Shown: positions 46,442 through 55,599, counted from the first letter of the stretch. The stretch is 64,000 bases of DNA from Chloroflexi bacterium 54-19 (GCA_001898225.1 MKTJ01000044.1:62001-126000), one strand, 5' to 3'. Notes: a model not told the origin generated them from the sequence alone. Numbers and translations: made by a program.

Positions 46442-47302
46442 CTACTTGTCGCCGTAGAGTCCTTCGATTACCTCGTCTTTGATAGTAAAGGAGTGTTCGG
46501 GGCCGGGGAATTCTCCGGCCTGGACTTCGTGGCGGTACTGGGTCAGGGCGTCCCCGATGAGCGTCGCGCCGTCGGCGTACTTTTTGACGAAGCGGGGCGT
46601 AAAGCGGTCGAACAGCCCGATCAGGTCGTGCATCACCAGCACCTGCCCGTCACATTCGGGTCCGGCCCCGATACCGATGGTCGGGATGTTAATGCTGCGG
46701 GTAATCAGCCCGGCCAGGCGGTCGGGAATGGCTTCCAGGACGATGCTAAAGCAGCCCGCTTCTTCCAGGGCTTTGGCGTCGTCAATCAGGCGTTGGGCGG
46801 TCTTGGTATCGCGCCCCTGCACTTTGAAGCCGCCGGTCGCGGAGACCAGTTGCGGCAGCAGCCCGATATGGCCCATCACCGGGATGCCGTTCTGGACCAG
46901 GGCCCGGACGGTTTCGGCGTGGGTGGCCCCGCCTTCGAGCTTAACGGCGTCCATCCCGGCCTCTTTAAGAAACCGGACGGCGTTGTGGACGGCCTGTTGC
47001 GGCCCTTCCTGGTACGAGCCGAAGGGCAAATCTCCGACCAGGACGGCTTCTTTGGTGCCGCGCCGGACCGCTTTGGCGTGGTGAAGCATTTCTTCCATGG
47101 TTACAGAGACGGTGCTTTCGTAGCCGAGTACGACCATCGCCAGCGAGTCCCCGACCAGGATGACATCCATCCCGGCGCGGTCGGCCAGCAGGGCGGTCGG
47201 GTAATCGTAGGCCGTGACCATGGCGATTTTCTGGGGCGGGTTTTTATCCGGTACGCGGGCGAGTTGCTTGCGTCCGGCGATTTCCGGCACAGTTTTTTTC
47301 AT
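46442..47302 (-). CDS. panB: 3-methyl-2-oxobutanoate hydroxymethyltransferase
   Basis: 286 residues. The start of the barrel, AMVTAYDYPTALLADRAGMD, the metal-binding VGDSLAMVVLGYESTVSVTM, DLPFGSYQ, VKLEGG and MGHIGLLPQLVSATGGFKVQGR, and TIGIGAGPECDGQVLVMHDL are all canonical PanB motifs in order. It transfers a hydroxymethyl group from methylene-THF to alpha-ketoisovalerate, the first committed step of pantothenate synthesis. panC and panD are not nearby. Confidence 0.95.
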   Translation of the reverse strand: MKKTVPEIAGRKQLARVPDKNPPQKIAMVTAYDYPTALLADRAGMDVILVGDSLAMVVLGYESTVSVTMEEMLHHAKAVRRGTKEAVLVGDLPFGSYQEGPQQAVHNAVRFLKEAGMDAVKLEGGATHAETVRALVQNGIPVMGHIGLLPQLVSATGGFKVQGRDTKTAQRLIDDAKALEEAGCFSIVLEAIPDRLAGLITRSINIPTIGIGAGPECDGQVLVMHDLIGLFDRFTPRFVKKYADGATLIGDALTQYRHEVQAGEFPGPEHSFTIKDEVIEGLYGDK

Positions 47303-47437
47303 TTCAGGGTTTCCCTTTCCAGCCTGCCGTCCGCAAGGGGTACAGCGGCCTTTTGAAAGTACAGGTTTTCATCATCATTGACGCTACGGACGAACGTGAA
47401 AGTTTGTCCACCTATATTATACCAAAGGGTGACAAAG

Positions 47438-48008
47438 TTTTTAGTTTTTAGTTTTTAGTAGGCAGAGGGCAGAAGTCAGAAGGCAGTAGTCAGAAGGCAG
47501 AAGGGAGAAGACAGAGGGGAGTAGGCAGAAGGGAGTAGGCAGAAGGCAGAAGGCAGAGGGCAGAGGGGAGTAGGCAGAAGGCAGAAGGCAGAGGGTAGAG
47601 GGGAGTAGGTAGAGGGCAGTAGGCAGAGTATTGTCATTCCGTAAGCCGCTTCTAGAAAGGTGACTTGCTAAAAAACGCGCGGCGGGTTACGGAATCTCGC
47701 GCGTTGCGTACCGTAAAGCCCAAAACTTTCCCATATTCCGGGCAGAATCAGGTTTCGACCTTACTCACGTTGAACCTGGCTAAGTCTTCGACTGTGATAT
47801 TGTCCAACGGGACCCACATGTGGGTACCCCGATTCCTCGCTGCGGCTCGGAATGACACTACTCTGACTTCTGCCCTCTACCTACTCCCCTCTGACCTCTG
47901 ACTTCTACTAAACACTAAATAGTGGCTACTGCCCTCTGCCCTCTGCCTACTGCCTTCTGCCTTCTGCCCTCTGTCTTCTGGCTACTGCCCTCTGCCCTCT
48001 GACTACTC
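47438..48008. repeat. Full composite repeat: heptamer array, hairpin units, inverted heptamer array
   Basis: GGCAGAR-type units run from about 47458 to 47625. Then an ATTCCGTAAGCCGC...GCGGCGGGTTACGGAAT unit (47636-47710), an inverted copy of the CATTCCGAGCC unit (about 47800-47857), and finally an inverted YTCTGCC array (about 47868-48003). It is the most complete copy in the window and fills most of the 993-bp gap upstream of hrcA. Confidence 0.85.
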
Positions 48009-48017
48009 CTCCCCCGC

Positions 48018-48047
48018 TTGACAAGCCTTGCTCCCGGATGATACGCT
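48018..48047 (+). promoter_or_regulatory. Promoter upstream of hrcA
   Basis: TTGACA (48018-48023) with a GATACG/TACGCT -10 about 16-18 bp downstream. CIRCE follows at 48061. Other TATAAT boxes at 48109-48114 and 48214-48219 lack good -35 elements but may contribute. Confidence 0.55.
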
Positions 48048-48060
48048 AAAAAGGCTAAAA

Positions 48061-48087
48061 TTAGCACTCAGGCGATTAAAGTGCTAA
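48061..48087 (+). promoter_or_regulatory. CIRCE element (HrcA operator)
   Basis: TTAGCACTC-AGGCGATTA-AAGTGCTAA. This matches the consensus TTAGCACTC-N9-GAGTGCTAA at 17 of 18 positions. It lies between the TTGACA promoter and hrcA. Confidence 0.92.
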
Positions 48088-48295
48088 AAATCGCTCGTTT
48101 TTACCCTGTATAATGAAACCGGTGCCGGGCTGATTGCGTAGATTCCTTGAGGAAGCCTGGCAAATTGGCGTTCAGATATCGGAAAACCAGGTTCTTAATC
48201 GGTGTAAAACGGGTATAATAGAGGACAGTAACTCGCCGGAGAAGGCGAGGTAGAGGTGGAGTGAAGTTCCCGGTTAACAGGGTGCAGGTGAACCC

Positions 48296-49444
48296 ATGAC
48301 GACCAGTAAATTCGAAAAGGGGCCGGAGAATCCCCCGGCTAAAAAGAAGGCCGGACGGCCTCGCAAAAATGTTGAGATAATCGGGCCGAGCGGCGAGTCC
48401 GGCGACGATGGCAGCCGCCTGAGCGACCGCCAGCGCGCCATCCTGCGGATTATTATCCAGGAGTTTATCACGACTGCCGCGCCGGTCAGTTCCGAGGCGA
48501 TTGTCAATAAATATGGCCTGCCCTACAGCCCGGCGACCGTCCGTAACGAGATGGCCGAACTGGAGCAGGGTGGTTATATCTCGCACCCGCATACCTCGGC
48601 GGGCCGGATTCCGAGCGACCTGGGGTATCGCTACTATGTGGAGCACCTCATGGAGCGCCGGAGCGGCCTCTCGCCGGTCGAACAGAATACCATCCAGCAC
48701 CAGTTTTACCAGTTGCAGATGGAGTTTACCGAGTGGTTGCGCCTGGCGGCCTCGGTTACGGCCAATACCGCCCATAACGCGGCCCTGGTCTCGACCCCCC
48801 GCGTCTACGACAACCGCCTGAAATACGTCCAGTTAATCGGGGTCCAGGAACGGGCTGTCCTGCTGGTGATTGTGACCCAGGACGGCTCGGTAAAAGAGCA
48901 GATGCTGACGCTGGAAGACCCGGTGACGCAAAATGAGTTGACCCAGGTCACGAACCGGCTGAATACGCTGCTTTCGAACCTGAACCGGCCCAAGATGGAA
49001 GCGCGTATCAAGGATTGGCCGGACGACCTGACCAAGTTTGTGGCCGGGCGCATGGTCGAAACCTTCAAGGCGCTCGACCGCTACAAGGACGCCCAGATTT
49101 ACCGCGACGGCCTGGTCAACATCTTGAACCAGCCCGAATTTAGCGACATCGGGCGGGTCCGGCACGTGGTCCAGGTCATCGAAAACGGCCAGACCATCAC
49201 CAGCATCATCCCGGAAGTCCTTTCGAGCGACGGGAACGCGGTCCAGGTCATCATCGGCGGGGATAACCGTTTTGACGATTTAAGGTTGTTGAGCGTGGTC
49301 CTGGCGCGGTACGGCATTGACGGCCAGATGGCCGGGGTGGTCGGGATTGTCGGGCCAACCCGCATGGAGTATAACCGGTCGATTTCGACGGTCCAGTATA
49401 TCGCCAACCTGTTGAGCGGGTTGGTCACCGAACGGCGCGGCTAG
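48296..49444 (+). CDS. hrcA: Heat-inducible transcription repressor HrcA
   Basis: 382 residues. A basic, Pro/Lys-rich extension (~40 residues, including AKKKAGRPRKN, an AT-hook-like string) precedes the HTH: SDRQRAILRIIIQEFI...VSSEAIVNKYGLPYSPATVRNEMAELE. SHPHTSAGRIPSDLGYRYYV is the signature that follows in HrcA, and GAF-like and dimer domains complete the protein. It represses chaperone genes by binding CIRCE; the element at 48061 implies autoregulation. The N-terminal extension is longer than in most HrcA proteins. Confidence 0.95.
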   Translation: MTTSKFEKGPENPPAKKKAGRPRKNVEIIGPSGESGDDGSRLSDRQRAILRIIIQEFITTAAPVSSEAIVNKYGLPYSPATVRNEMAELEQGGYISHPHTSAGRIPSDLGYRYYVEHLMERRSGLSPVEQNTIQHQFYQLQMEFTEWLRLAASVTANTAHNAALVSTPRVYDNRLKYVQLIGVQERAVLLVIVTQDGSVKEQMLTLEDPVTQNELTQVTNRLNTLLSNLNRPKMEARIKDWPDDLTKFVAGRMVETFKALDRYKDAQIYRDGLVNILNQPEFSDIGRVRHVVQVIENGQTITSIIPEVLSSDGNAVQVIIGGDNRFDDLRLLSVVLARYGIDGQMAGVVGIVGPTRMEYNRSISTVQYIANLLSGLVTERRG

Positions 49445-49591
49445 GTAGGGTGGGAAGACTGCTCGGAGATAATTTTAGAAACTTTCAGAATTTAGCCCGG
49501 TCGTGCGAAAAAGACCTGTAACCGGCGCCCGCGTGGCCGGTTATATCCCTTTGATGCGGAAAACATATACAAGTCTAACAGAGCTTTTATA

Positions 49592-49618
49592 GCTTTAAGG
49601 CTTAAAGCGCAATATAAT
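49592..49618 (+). promoter_or_regulatory. Candidate grpE operator and -10 box
   Basis: GCTTTAAG-G-CTTAAAGC (49592-49608) is a perfect palindrome ending 4 bp before TATAAT (49613-49618), so it covers the -35/spacer area. It is unrelated to CIRCE. Confidence 0.5.
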
Positions 49619-49655
49619 TAGCTGATAATTTATTTTTAATGAGGTGATACCAAAA

Positions 49656-50213
49656 GTGAGTGCAGAGACTAACGTGAATGGGGGCAATCCCAATCCCAAC
49701 ACCAAAACGGACAATGAAGCGGTCGAAACTCCCCAGGAGGAACTATCGGTCGAGGAGTTGAAACAGCAGTTAGCGGAAGAACAAAAGAAGACCGCGACCC
49801 ATTATGATAATTTCGTGCGCGCCAGGGCCGATTATGAGAACCTGAAACGCCGCACGGAAGCCGAACGAGCCAAGTTAAATTCCGAAATCCGCGAGAAAGT
49901 GCTGGTCAGAATCCTGCCGGTCGTGGATGATTTCGAGCGCGCCTTGCAAAATGTGCCGGAGAACCTCAAGGGCGAAGCCTGGCTAAATGGCGTGAACATG
50001 ATTGAAAAGAAGCTCAAAACATTTTTAGAGCAAGAAAATGTCAGCGAAATCCCGGCGGAAGGCCAGGAGTTCGACCCGCGCGTCCACGATGCGGTCCACC
50101 GCGACGAGGAAAGCACCGGGGACAAGGATGTAGTCCAGGCGGTTTACCAGAAGGGCTATAAACTTGGTGACAAAGTAATACGCCCGGCGGTGGTAAAAGT
50201 CGGCCGGCAATAA
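49656..50213 (+). CDS. grpE: Nucleotide exchange factor GrpE
   Basis: About 185 residues from the GTG at 49656 with GAGGTG at 49641-49646. The long N-terminal coiled coil (LSVEELKQQLAEEQKKTATHY) runs into RADYENLKRRTEAERAK, LPVVDDFERAL and the C-terminal beta-wing VQAVYQKGYKLGDKVIRPA, all typical. It releases ADP from DnaK. dnaJ follows after 21 bp, but no dnaK gene is present in the cluster. Confidence 0.95.
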   Translation: MSAETNVNGGNPNPNTKTDNEAVETPQEELSVEELKQQLAEEQKKTATHYDNFVRARADYENLKRRTEAERAKLNSEIREKVLVRILPVVDDFERALQNVPENLKGEAWLNGVNMIEKKLKTFLEQENVSEIPAEGQEFDPRVHDAVHRDEESTGDKDVVQAVYQKGYKLGDKVIRPAVVKVGRQ

Positions 50214-50234
50214 AAAGAGAAGATAGTACAAACA

Positions 50235-51392
50235 ATGAGCAAGCGTGACTACTACGAGGTTCTAGGGGTTTCGAAGTCCGCGACGGACGACGAATTAAAG
50301 TCGTCCTATCGCAAGTTAGCCAAGAAATATCACCCGGATGTAAACAAAGAACCGGACGCCGAAGAAAAGTTTAAAGAGGTTACCGAAGCCTATAACGTCC
50401 TGACCGATAAGCAGAAACGCGCCGCTTACGACCGCTACGGTCACGCCGGTATGAGCGGGGCGGGTGCGAACCCGTTTGAAGGTTTTAGCGGGGTGGGCGG
50501 CTTTAGCGACATCTTCGAGCAGTTCTTTGGCGGCATGAACGGGGTAGGCGGCCAGCAGCAGCAGCGCCGGGTCCAGAAAGGCGCGGACCTGAAGACAACC
50601 CTGGTGCTTACTTTCGAGGAAGCCGTCTTTGGCGTCGAAAAGGAAGTAACCGTCAACCGCTACGACACCTGTGGCCGCTGTAAGGGGAACCGCAGCGAAC
50701 CGGGCACCGAAACGGCCCGCTGCGAGGTCTGTAAGGGCACCGGGGAGATTCGCCGGACCCAGAACAGCATCTTCGGCCAGTTCGTCAATGTCACGAGTTG
50801 CGACCGCTGCCGGGGCGAGGGCCGGATTGTAGTCACGCCCTGCAAAGAGTGCCGGGGTGAGGGGCGGGTCCGCGTGACCAAGCCGCTCATGGTAAAAATC
50901 CCTGCCGGGATTGACGCCAACCGCCAGATTCGGATTACCGGTGAAGGCGAGGCCGGTCCGCGCGGTGGGGTGCCGGGCAACCTTTATGTCAGTATCGTGG
51001 TCAAGGAACACCCGGTGTTCCAGCGCCGCGAGAACGACATCCTGCTCGACCTGCCCCTGACTTACTGGCAGGCCGCCCTGGGCGACCGGGTGGAAGTGCC
51101 GACTGTCGACGGCCCGATGGAACTGGAAATCAAACCCGGTTCGCAGAATGGCGATATTCTCAAGTTGCGGGAGAAGGGCGTGCCTTATCTCCAGGGAAAT
51201 GGCCGGGGCGACCAGTTGGTGAACCTGAAGGTGGTCGTGCCGAAAAAGCTGACCGAGGAGCAGCGCCGGTTGTTAACGGAGCTGTCCAAGACGATGCCGC
51301 GCGAGAAAATCGGCAAGACTTCCGCCGCCGAGAAGGAACACGAGGAAAAGGGTTTCTTTGGCCGGATAAAGGACGCCCTGGGCTCGAATTAA
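50235..51392 (+). CDS. dnaJ: Chaperone DnaJ
   Basis: 385 residues. The J domain has [10 protein letters not shown] with the essential HPD, then a Gly/Phe region, then a zinc-binding domain with four C-x-x-C pairs: [24 protein letters not shown] and CKECRGEG. The first departs from C-x-x-C-x-G-x-G by Arg at the last position. The C-terminal substrate-binding domains are complete and an extra charged tail ends the protein. It is the DnaK co-chaperone, co-transcribed with grpE. Confidence 0.96.
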   Translation: MSKRDYYEVLGVSKSATDDELKSSYRKLAKKYHPDVNKEPDAEEKFKEVTEAYNVLTDKQKRAAYDRYGHAGMSGAGANPFEGFSGVGGFSDIFEQFFGGMNGVGGQQQQRRVQKGADLKTTLVLTFEEAVFGVEKEVTVNRYDTCGRCKGNRSEPGTETARCEVCKGTGEIRRTQNSIFGQFVNVTSCDRCRGEGRIVVTPCKECRGEGRVRVTKPLMVKIPAGIDANRQIRITGEGEAGPRGGVPGNLYVSIVVKEHPVFQRRENDILLDLPLTYWQAALGDRVEVPTVDGPMELEIKPGSQNGDILKLREKGVPYLQGNGRGDQLVNLKVVVPKKLTEEQRRLLTELSKTMPREKIGKTSAAEKEHEEKGFFGRIKDALGSN

Positions 51393-51441
51393 TCTAAAAA
51401 GTTGCTTCGGGTGTTATAATTATATAACAAGAGATGTTGCG

Positions 51442-51471
51442 GAAAGCTCCACTCGGTGGGGCTTTCTTTTA
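51442..51471 (+). terminator. Terminator after dnaJ
   Basis: GAAAGCTCCA, CTCGG, TGGGGCTTTC, then TTTTAT. Confidence 0.75.
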
Positions 51472-51529
51472 TAGGTTTTGCTATAATTTTGCTTATTGGA
51501 ATTGGAAAGAAAAGAATCGCGGGTAGCCC

Positions 51530-52609
51530 ATGATTCAGGAAGACAAACCAGGAAAAATAACCCCGGCCCGGCCCGGTCGCACCGTCGACCACGACCACGC
51601 GCACGACCATTCCCATGACGACCATTCGCACGGTCACGGGGAGGACGGCCACACCGACGGGCACAATCACGCGCACGGGCAGGTGATGACCCGTTCGGAC
51701 GGCAAGGTCTCCAACCTGTTCAAAATCAGCCTGATTTTGACGGCGGGTTTTGTGGTGTTCCAATTTATCGCCGGCCTCATGGTCAACAGCCTGGCCCTTA
51801 TTTCCGATGCCGGGCACAACCTGACCGACGCGATGGCCCTGGCCTTTAGCTGGTTCGCCCTGGTGCTGGCCCGCCGCTCTCCCGATAACCGCAAGACCTA
51901 TGGCTACCACCGGGCCGGAATCCTGGCCGCGACCCTTAACGCCGCGACCCTCATTCTGATTTCTTTGTACGTCTTTTACGAGGCGGTCCAGCGCATTTTC
52001 CACCCGGAGCCGGTCGAGGGCGAGGTTGTGGTGATTGTGGCGACCGTCGCTTTTCTCCTGAACGGTGGGATTACACTGGCCTTTGTCCGGGCCTCCAAGG
52101 ACGACCTGAACGTCCGTAGCGCCTTTATCCACCTGCTGGGGGACGCCCTTTCTTCGCTGGGTGTCATTATCGCCGGGTTGATTATGTGGTTCACCGGGCT
52201 GGCTATTTTCGACCCCCTGGTTTCGATTCTAATTGGCCTGTTCATTTTGTGGTCGAGTTGGAGCATCATCAAGGAGGCCACCAACGTCCTGCTGGAAGGT
52301 ATCCCGGAAGGGCTGGACATGGTCAGCCTTATGCACGACCTGATGGAAATTCCGAACGTCAACAGCGTCCACGATTTGCACGTCTGGACGCTCGGCGGCA
52401 GCAACCGGATGCTGTCGTGCCACATCCTGACCAATGAAACGACCCTGCACGAGGCTAACACGACGGTTCACCTGATTAAGGAGATGCTGGTGGATAAATA
52501 CCGGATTCACCACGCCACTATCGAGCTTGAGTGTGAGAACTGCGAGATGCCCGAACTTTATTGTACGGTCATCAGCGGGCATGGTGCGGTCGTCAACAGC
52601 CACGACTGA
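51530..52609 (+). CDS. Cation diffusion facilitator (CzcD/ZitB-type Zn2+ exporter)
   Basis: 359 residues. A His/Asp-rich N-terminus (DHDHAHDHSHDDHSHGHG and more) precedes six membrane helices. The transport site is formed by the two H-x-x-x-D motifs: SDAGHNLTDAMAL in TM2 and HLLGDALSSLG in TM5. The cytoplasmic C-terminal domain (MEIPNVNSVHDLHVWTLGG...HHATIELECENCEMPE) is metal-sensing in this family. It should export Zn2+ (possibly Co, Cd or Ni) by proton antiport. An 11-bp perfect inverted repeat GGTTGCCCACC/GGTGGGCAACC (52625-52671) follows the gene, without a T-run. Confidence 0.95.
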   Translation: MIQEDKPGKITPARPGRTVDHDHAHDHSHDDHSHGHGEDGHTDGHNHAHGQVMTRSDGKVSNLFKISLILTAGFVVFQFIAGLMVNSLALISDAGHNLTDAMALAFSWFALVLARRSPDNRKTYGYHRAGILAATLNAATLILISLYVFYEAVQRIFHPEPVEGEVVVIVATVAFLLNGGITLAFVRASKDDLNVRSAFIHLLGDALSSLGVIIAGLIMWFTGLAIFDPLVSILIGLFILWSSWSIIKEATNVLLEGIPEGLDMVSLMHDLMEIPNVNSVHDLHVWTLGGSNRMLSCHILTNETTLHEANTTVHLIKEMLVDKYRIHHATIELECENCEMPELYCTVISGHGAVVNSHD

Positions 52610-52751
52610 CGCATAATTAAACAAGGTTGCCCACCTGCTCACTAATAAAGTATAGGTGAAGGTGGGCAACCCGCAACAAATTATGTTAGGTTGTCATTAC
52701 AGTAAAGAACAAATTTGCCTCTTTTTATCCCATAATATCAGGTCTGGCTGA

Positions 52752-52965
52752 ATACCTATCACACCTTACGGGTGTTAGCAGTTTCCACACCGTTGGCGAA
52801 TAGCACAGTCAAAAACTTTGTCATTCCGTAAGCCGTTTTTAGAAAGGTAACTTGCCAAAAACGAACGGCGGCTTACGGAATCTCGCGCCAGTGGCGTTTC
52901 GTACAGACCTAAACTAGCCCATTTCTCAGGCAGAATCAGGCTTCGACCTGTCTCACGTTGAACCC
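52752..52965. repeat. Hairpin-type dispersed repeat between the CDF and GNAT genes
   Basis: ATTCCGTAAGCCG (52824-52836) and CGGCTTACGGAAT (52868-52880) form a perfect 13-bp stem with the typical AGAAAGGTAACTT loop, followed by CTCGCGCCAGTGGCG. This copy stands without heptamer arrays. No gene is visible in 52610-53117. Confidence 0.75.
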
Positions 52966-53117
52966 GACGAAGACCTCGGCCTTGCGTTATGCCACCGAGG
53001 CCCGGAGGCGGGTGTCTCAATTCCTCGATTACGCTTGGATAAAGTACTCTGATTGGCTTGTTGAAGTCTTTATTTGTACCCGGTATCGGTTCAAAAAAAA
53101 GAATAAGGAAACTTATA

Positions 53118-54104
53118 TTGACAGAAGAAAAGAACTTGAAAATCCGCTCTGAAACGATAGCGGACTACGCCGGGATTGCGGCGGTAAATTTTGCCGCTTT
53201 TGGCATGACCGAGGAAAGCTCGATTGTGGCTTTGCAGCGCCAAAGCGAGAATTTCGACCCCGACTTATCGCTGGTGGCCGAGATAGATGGCAGGGTAGCC
53301 GGGCATGTCATGTTTATGCCGCACCGGGTCCAACTGCTGGGAGAAACGGTCCGGGCAGTGAATTTAGCCCCGATTAGCATCCTGCCGGAGTACCAGAAAA
53401 AGGGTATTGGCGGCAAGCTGATTGAGGCCGGGCATAACCTGGCCCGCGAGAAGGGCTATGACTTTAGCTTTTTGCTGGGCCACCCGACCTATTACCCGCG
53501 CCTGGGCTATCTGCCGAACGCCTACGGGTTCAGCACTTTGAAAGCGACGGTGGGCTTCTCCCGACCTGGCAGGGACCAGTCCCATGACCTGCCCGCCCTG
53601 ACCACTCGCCCGGTCAAGCAGGGCGATGGCCCGACCCTGTATAGCCTGTGGCGGGAGAATTTCTTGCCCGAAGTCGATTTCAGTCTCGACCCCGGCGAGG
53701 CCCTGGTCGAGTGGGTCAGCCCCAACCCGGCGGTGGAAGCCCTGGCTTTTCTTTCGGAGGACGGTTCGGAAATAGTGGGCTACTGCCGCACCCGCAAGGC
53801 GACCCCTGAGAAGCCTATCATGTTCCTGGCTAAAGACGGGGCCGTGGCGAGGGCAATGCTCGAATTGTTGGCCGAAAAGAAGGCTGAACAGGGGGAGGCT
53901 TCGGCGGTGGAGTTCGAACTGCCGCTCCACCCTTCGGCAAGATTGAGCGCCGAACTGGGCGGCGGGGCGCATTGCCGGACCGGGATTTATACGATGGCCT
54001 GTCCGCTCCGGCCCAGCCTTTTTGACGAGTATTATGCCCAGGTGAACGCCGGGGAACGCCCGCCCGGTTTTCCCATCTGGCCGACCGCGTTCGAGTTAAG
54101 TTGA
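53118..54104 (+). CDS. GNAT-family N-acetyltransferase (YhbS-like N-terminal domain)
   Basis: About 328 residues from the TTG at 53118, which has AAGGAA at 53105-53110; the frame continues upstream without a better start. The acetyltransferase fold is in the first ~150 residues: VAEIDGRVAGHVMFMP, then the acetyl-CoA loop ISILPEYQKKGIGGKLIEAG, and FLLGHPTYYPRLGYLP. The C-terminal ~170 residues include a second, degenerate GNAT-like part (FLPEVDFSLDPGEALVEWV...VEFELPLHPSARLSAELGG). Substrate unknown. Confidence 0.85.
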   Translation: MTEEKNLKIRSETIADYAGIAAVNFAAFGMTEESSIVALQRQSENFDPDLSLVAEIDGRVAGHVMFMPHRVQLLGETVRAVNLAPISILPEYQKKGIGGKLIEAGHNLAREKGYDFSFLLGHPTYYPRLGYLPNAYGFSTLKATVGFSRPGRDQSHDLPALTTRPVKQGDGPTLYSLWRENFLPEVDFSLDPGEALVEWVSPNPAVEALAFLSEDGSEIVGYCRTRKATPEKPIMFLAKDGAVARAMLELLAEKKAEQGEASAVEFELPLHPSARLSAELGGGAHCRTGIYTMACPLRPSLFDEYYAQVNAGERPPGFPIWPTAFELS

Positions 54105-54107
54105 ATC

Positions 54108-54143
54108 AAAAAGCCCCGGCACACGCGCTGCCGGGGCTTTTTT
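54108..54143 (+). terminator. Terminator after the GNAT gene
   Basis: AAAAAGCCCCGGC, 9-base loop, GCCGGGGCTTTTTT. It could also serve the minus-strand gene that ends at 54180. Confidence 0.88.
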
Positions 54144-54179
54144 AATTCTGAGTCCCAAAAAATTGGGAAGGATTAGCGC

Positions 54180-54317
54180 CTAGAGGGTGGCGTTGGGTTT
54201 GCCGCGCCGCCCCAGCATAATCAGGGCACCGAGCGCGCCAAAGACCAGGCCCAACCGGAAACCCTGGGCGAAATAATCCTGGCGCGGCTTTTTATAATCA
54301 TCGAGGTAAGGTTGCAT
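54180..54317 (-). CDS. 45-residue single-helix membrane protein
   Basis: The start ATG at 54317 has AAAGGA eight bases upstream. The protein starts MQPYLDDYKKPRQDYF, continues with a hydrophobic helix RLGLVFGALGALIMLG and ends RRGKPNATL. The positive charge after the helix suggests a cytoplasmic C-terminus. It follows a 129-residue membrane protein gene on the same strand by 62 bp and ends at a shared hairpin, so both probably belong to one transcript. It is a YtxH-like size and layout, but no family signature is present. Confidence 0.65.
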   Translation of the reverse strand: MQPYLDDYKKPRQDYFAQGFRLGLVFGALGALIMLGRRGKPNATL

Positions 54318-54379
54318 CGGAAATTTCCTTTCAGCGGGCGGTCAGCAGGCCGTCCAAAAAAGCCAGTGGGTTGCCCCGG

Positions 54380-54769
54380 CTAGACGCGGGTCCCCCGGAA
54401 CAACGCCTTGATAGCGCCCCGGATACCGGCCAGGATAGCCGCGATTTTGACCAGCGGCGAGACTACGCCCTCGCCCACGTAGGCCACGGTCGCTTTCGCG
54501 CTGTCGGCGGTCTCCGAAACCTTGTCAATCAACGGCCCCACTTTCGTATCGGTCAGCTTGGTTATGACGCTGACCAGCACCAGGATGGCCGCCACCAGGG
54601 CGATAGTAACCACCAGCAGGCCGCAGGCAAAGAACGACATGACGACAGTCGCCTCATAGCTGGCGACGCGCAGGGCCTGTTCCGGCACCCAGATAAATAT
54701 CGCAATTGGAACCAGTATAATTACGAGGGCTACGACTATGCCGCCAATAATGGCTAAACCTTTGCTCAT
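54380..54769 (-). CDS. Two-helix membrane protein of unknown function (DUF948-like)
   Basis: About 129 residues from the ATG at 54769, supported by GGAGAT 9-14 bases upstream. Two hydrophobic segments, LAIIGGIVVALVIILVPIAIF and a long one around CGLLVVTIALVAAILVLVSV, are followed by an amphipathic helix (VGPLIDKVSETADSAKATV) and a C-terminal hydrophobic piece ending KALFRGTRV. The second helix plus 'KVSETADSAKATV' recalls DUF948/YtxG stress proteins. The 54770-55147 stretch upstream shows no gene. Confidence 0.65.
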   Translation of the reverse strand: MSKGLAIIGGIVVALVIILVPIAIFIWVPEQALRVASYEATVVMSFFACGLLVVTIALVAAILVLVSVITKLTDTKVGPLIDKVSETADSAKATVAYVGEGVVSPLVKIAAILAGIRGAIKALFRGTRV

Positions 54770-55147
54770 TGAGCTAATCTCCTTCTGTTGACCTGAAATT
54801 GCCGGTAGGGGCAATATCTTGTTACGAGCGTAAGGCGCAAATAAACCTGGGGCGCGGCCTTAGCAACAGCCAATATACCCTGCCATAAAACTGTTAAGGG
54901 ATGGTTGGTGACCCGGTCCGATTTGGTGCGTGCGAAAAGACCGGGAACTGCTTGGGCAACCAGTTGCTGGCAACCTTTCGCCAGCGAAGAAAGTTTGTGG
55001 GCAGAATCGCAAGGGCTTTACATCACGATTCGGGCCAGCGGACGTTTCCCGGTGGGTAAATCACGCCGGGTGGTTATGGAATTAACAAACCTGGTCGAGC
55101 AATTTTAGTATAGCACAAGCCGTTCCCGGCTACAAAGGATGGCAGGC

Positions 55148-55492
55148 TTATTTGCCTTTTTCGGTGGGCAGTTTGGCCTGGACCCAGCTTAAGGTGCCTC
55201 CCTGGACGTTGAATAACCGTTTGAGTCCGGCCTGGCTGGCAAACATCGCAGCCTGGGCGCTCCGGGCCCCCGAACGGCAAATGAGCAAAACATCTTTATC
55301 CTGGGGAATTTCAGCGAGGTGCTGCGGAAAGGTGCTGAGCGGTATCAGTTGGGCGTCTTTGGCGTGGACTTCGACGTATTCGTAGGGTTCGCGCACGTCA
55401 ATCAGGACGGCTTCGCCTTTAGCCAGCATTTCCTGGGCTTGCTGTACCGTTACTTCCTTGAACCCAGCCTGGTTTCCTCGATTAGAGAACAT
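55148..55492 (-). CDS. Rhodanese-like domain protein
   Basis: 114 residues, single domain. VLIDVREPYEYVEVHAKDAQ is the CH2A-type opening, and LLICRSGARSAQAA holds the active-site Cys with loop C-R-S-G-A-R-S, the sulfurtransferase form. NVQGGTLSW is the usual closing string (G-G-x-x-x-W). No signal peptide. Probable sulfur carrier or thiosulfate sulfurtransferase; the metY gene 600 bp to the right on the same strand handles sulfide but is not obviously co-transcribed. Confidence 0.9.
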   Translation of the reverse strand: MFSNRGNQAGFKEVTVQQAQEMLAKGEAVLIDVREPYEYVEVHAKDAQLIPLSTFPQHLAEIPQDKDVLLICRSGARSAQAAMFASQAGLKRLFNVQGGTLSWVQAKLPTEKGK

Positions 55493-55599
55493 TTAATAGC
55501 TCTTTCTATTTTTAACAAAGTCTTTTTAAAAGTGTTTCCTATACTTCTACTTCCCGAATACTCCGTAATTTTAGCGAACATTCCGATATATCGCAACAA

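Noticed and set aside
46370-47356. Long plus-strand frame of 328 codons
   Set aside because: It is the antisense shadow of panB, whose motifs are unambiguous on the other strand.
54905-55108. 67-codon plus-strand frame
   Set aside because: No ribosome binding site, unusual composition, no neighbouring transcript that would include it.
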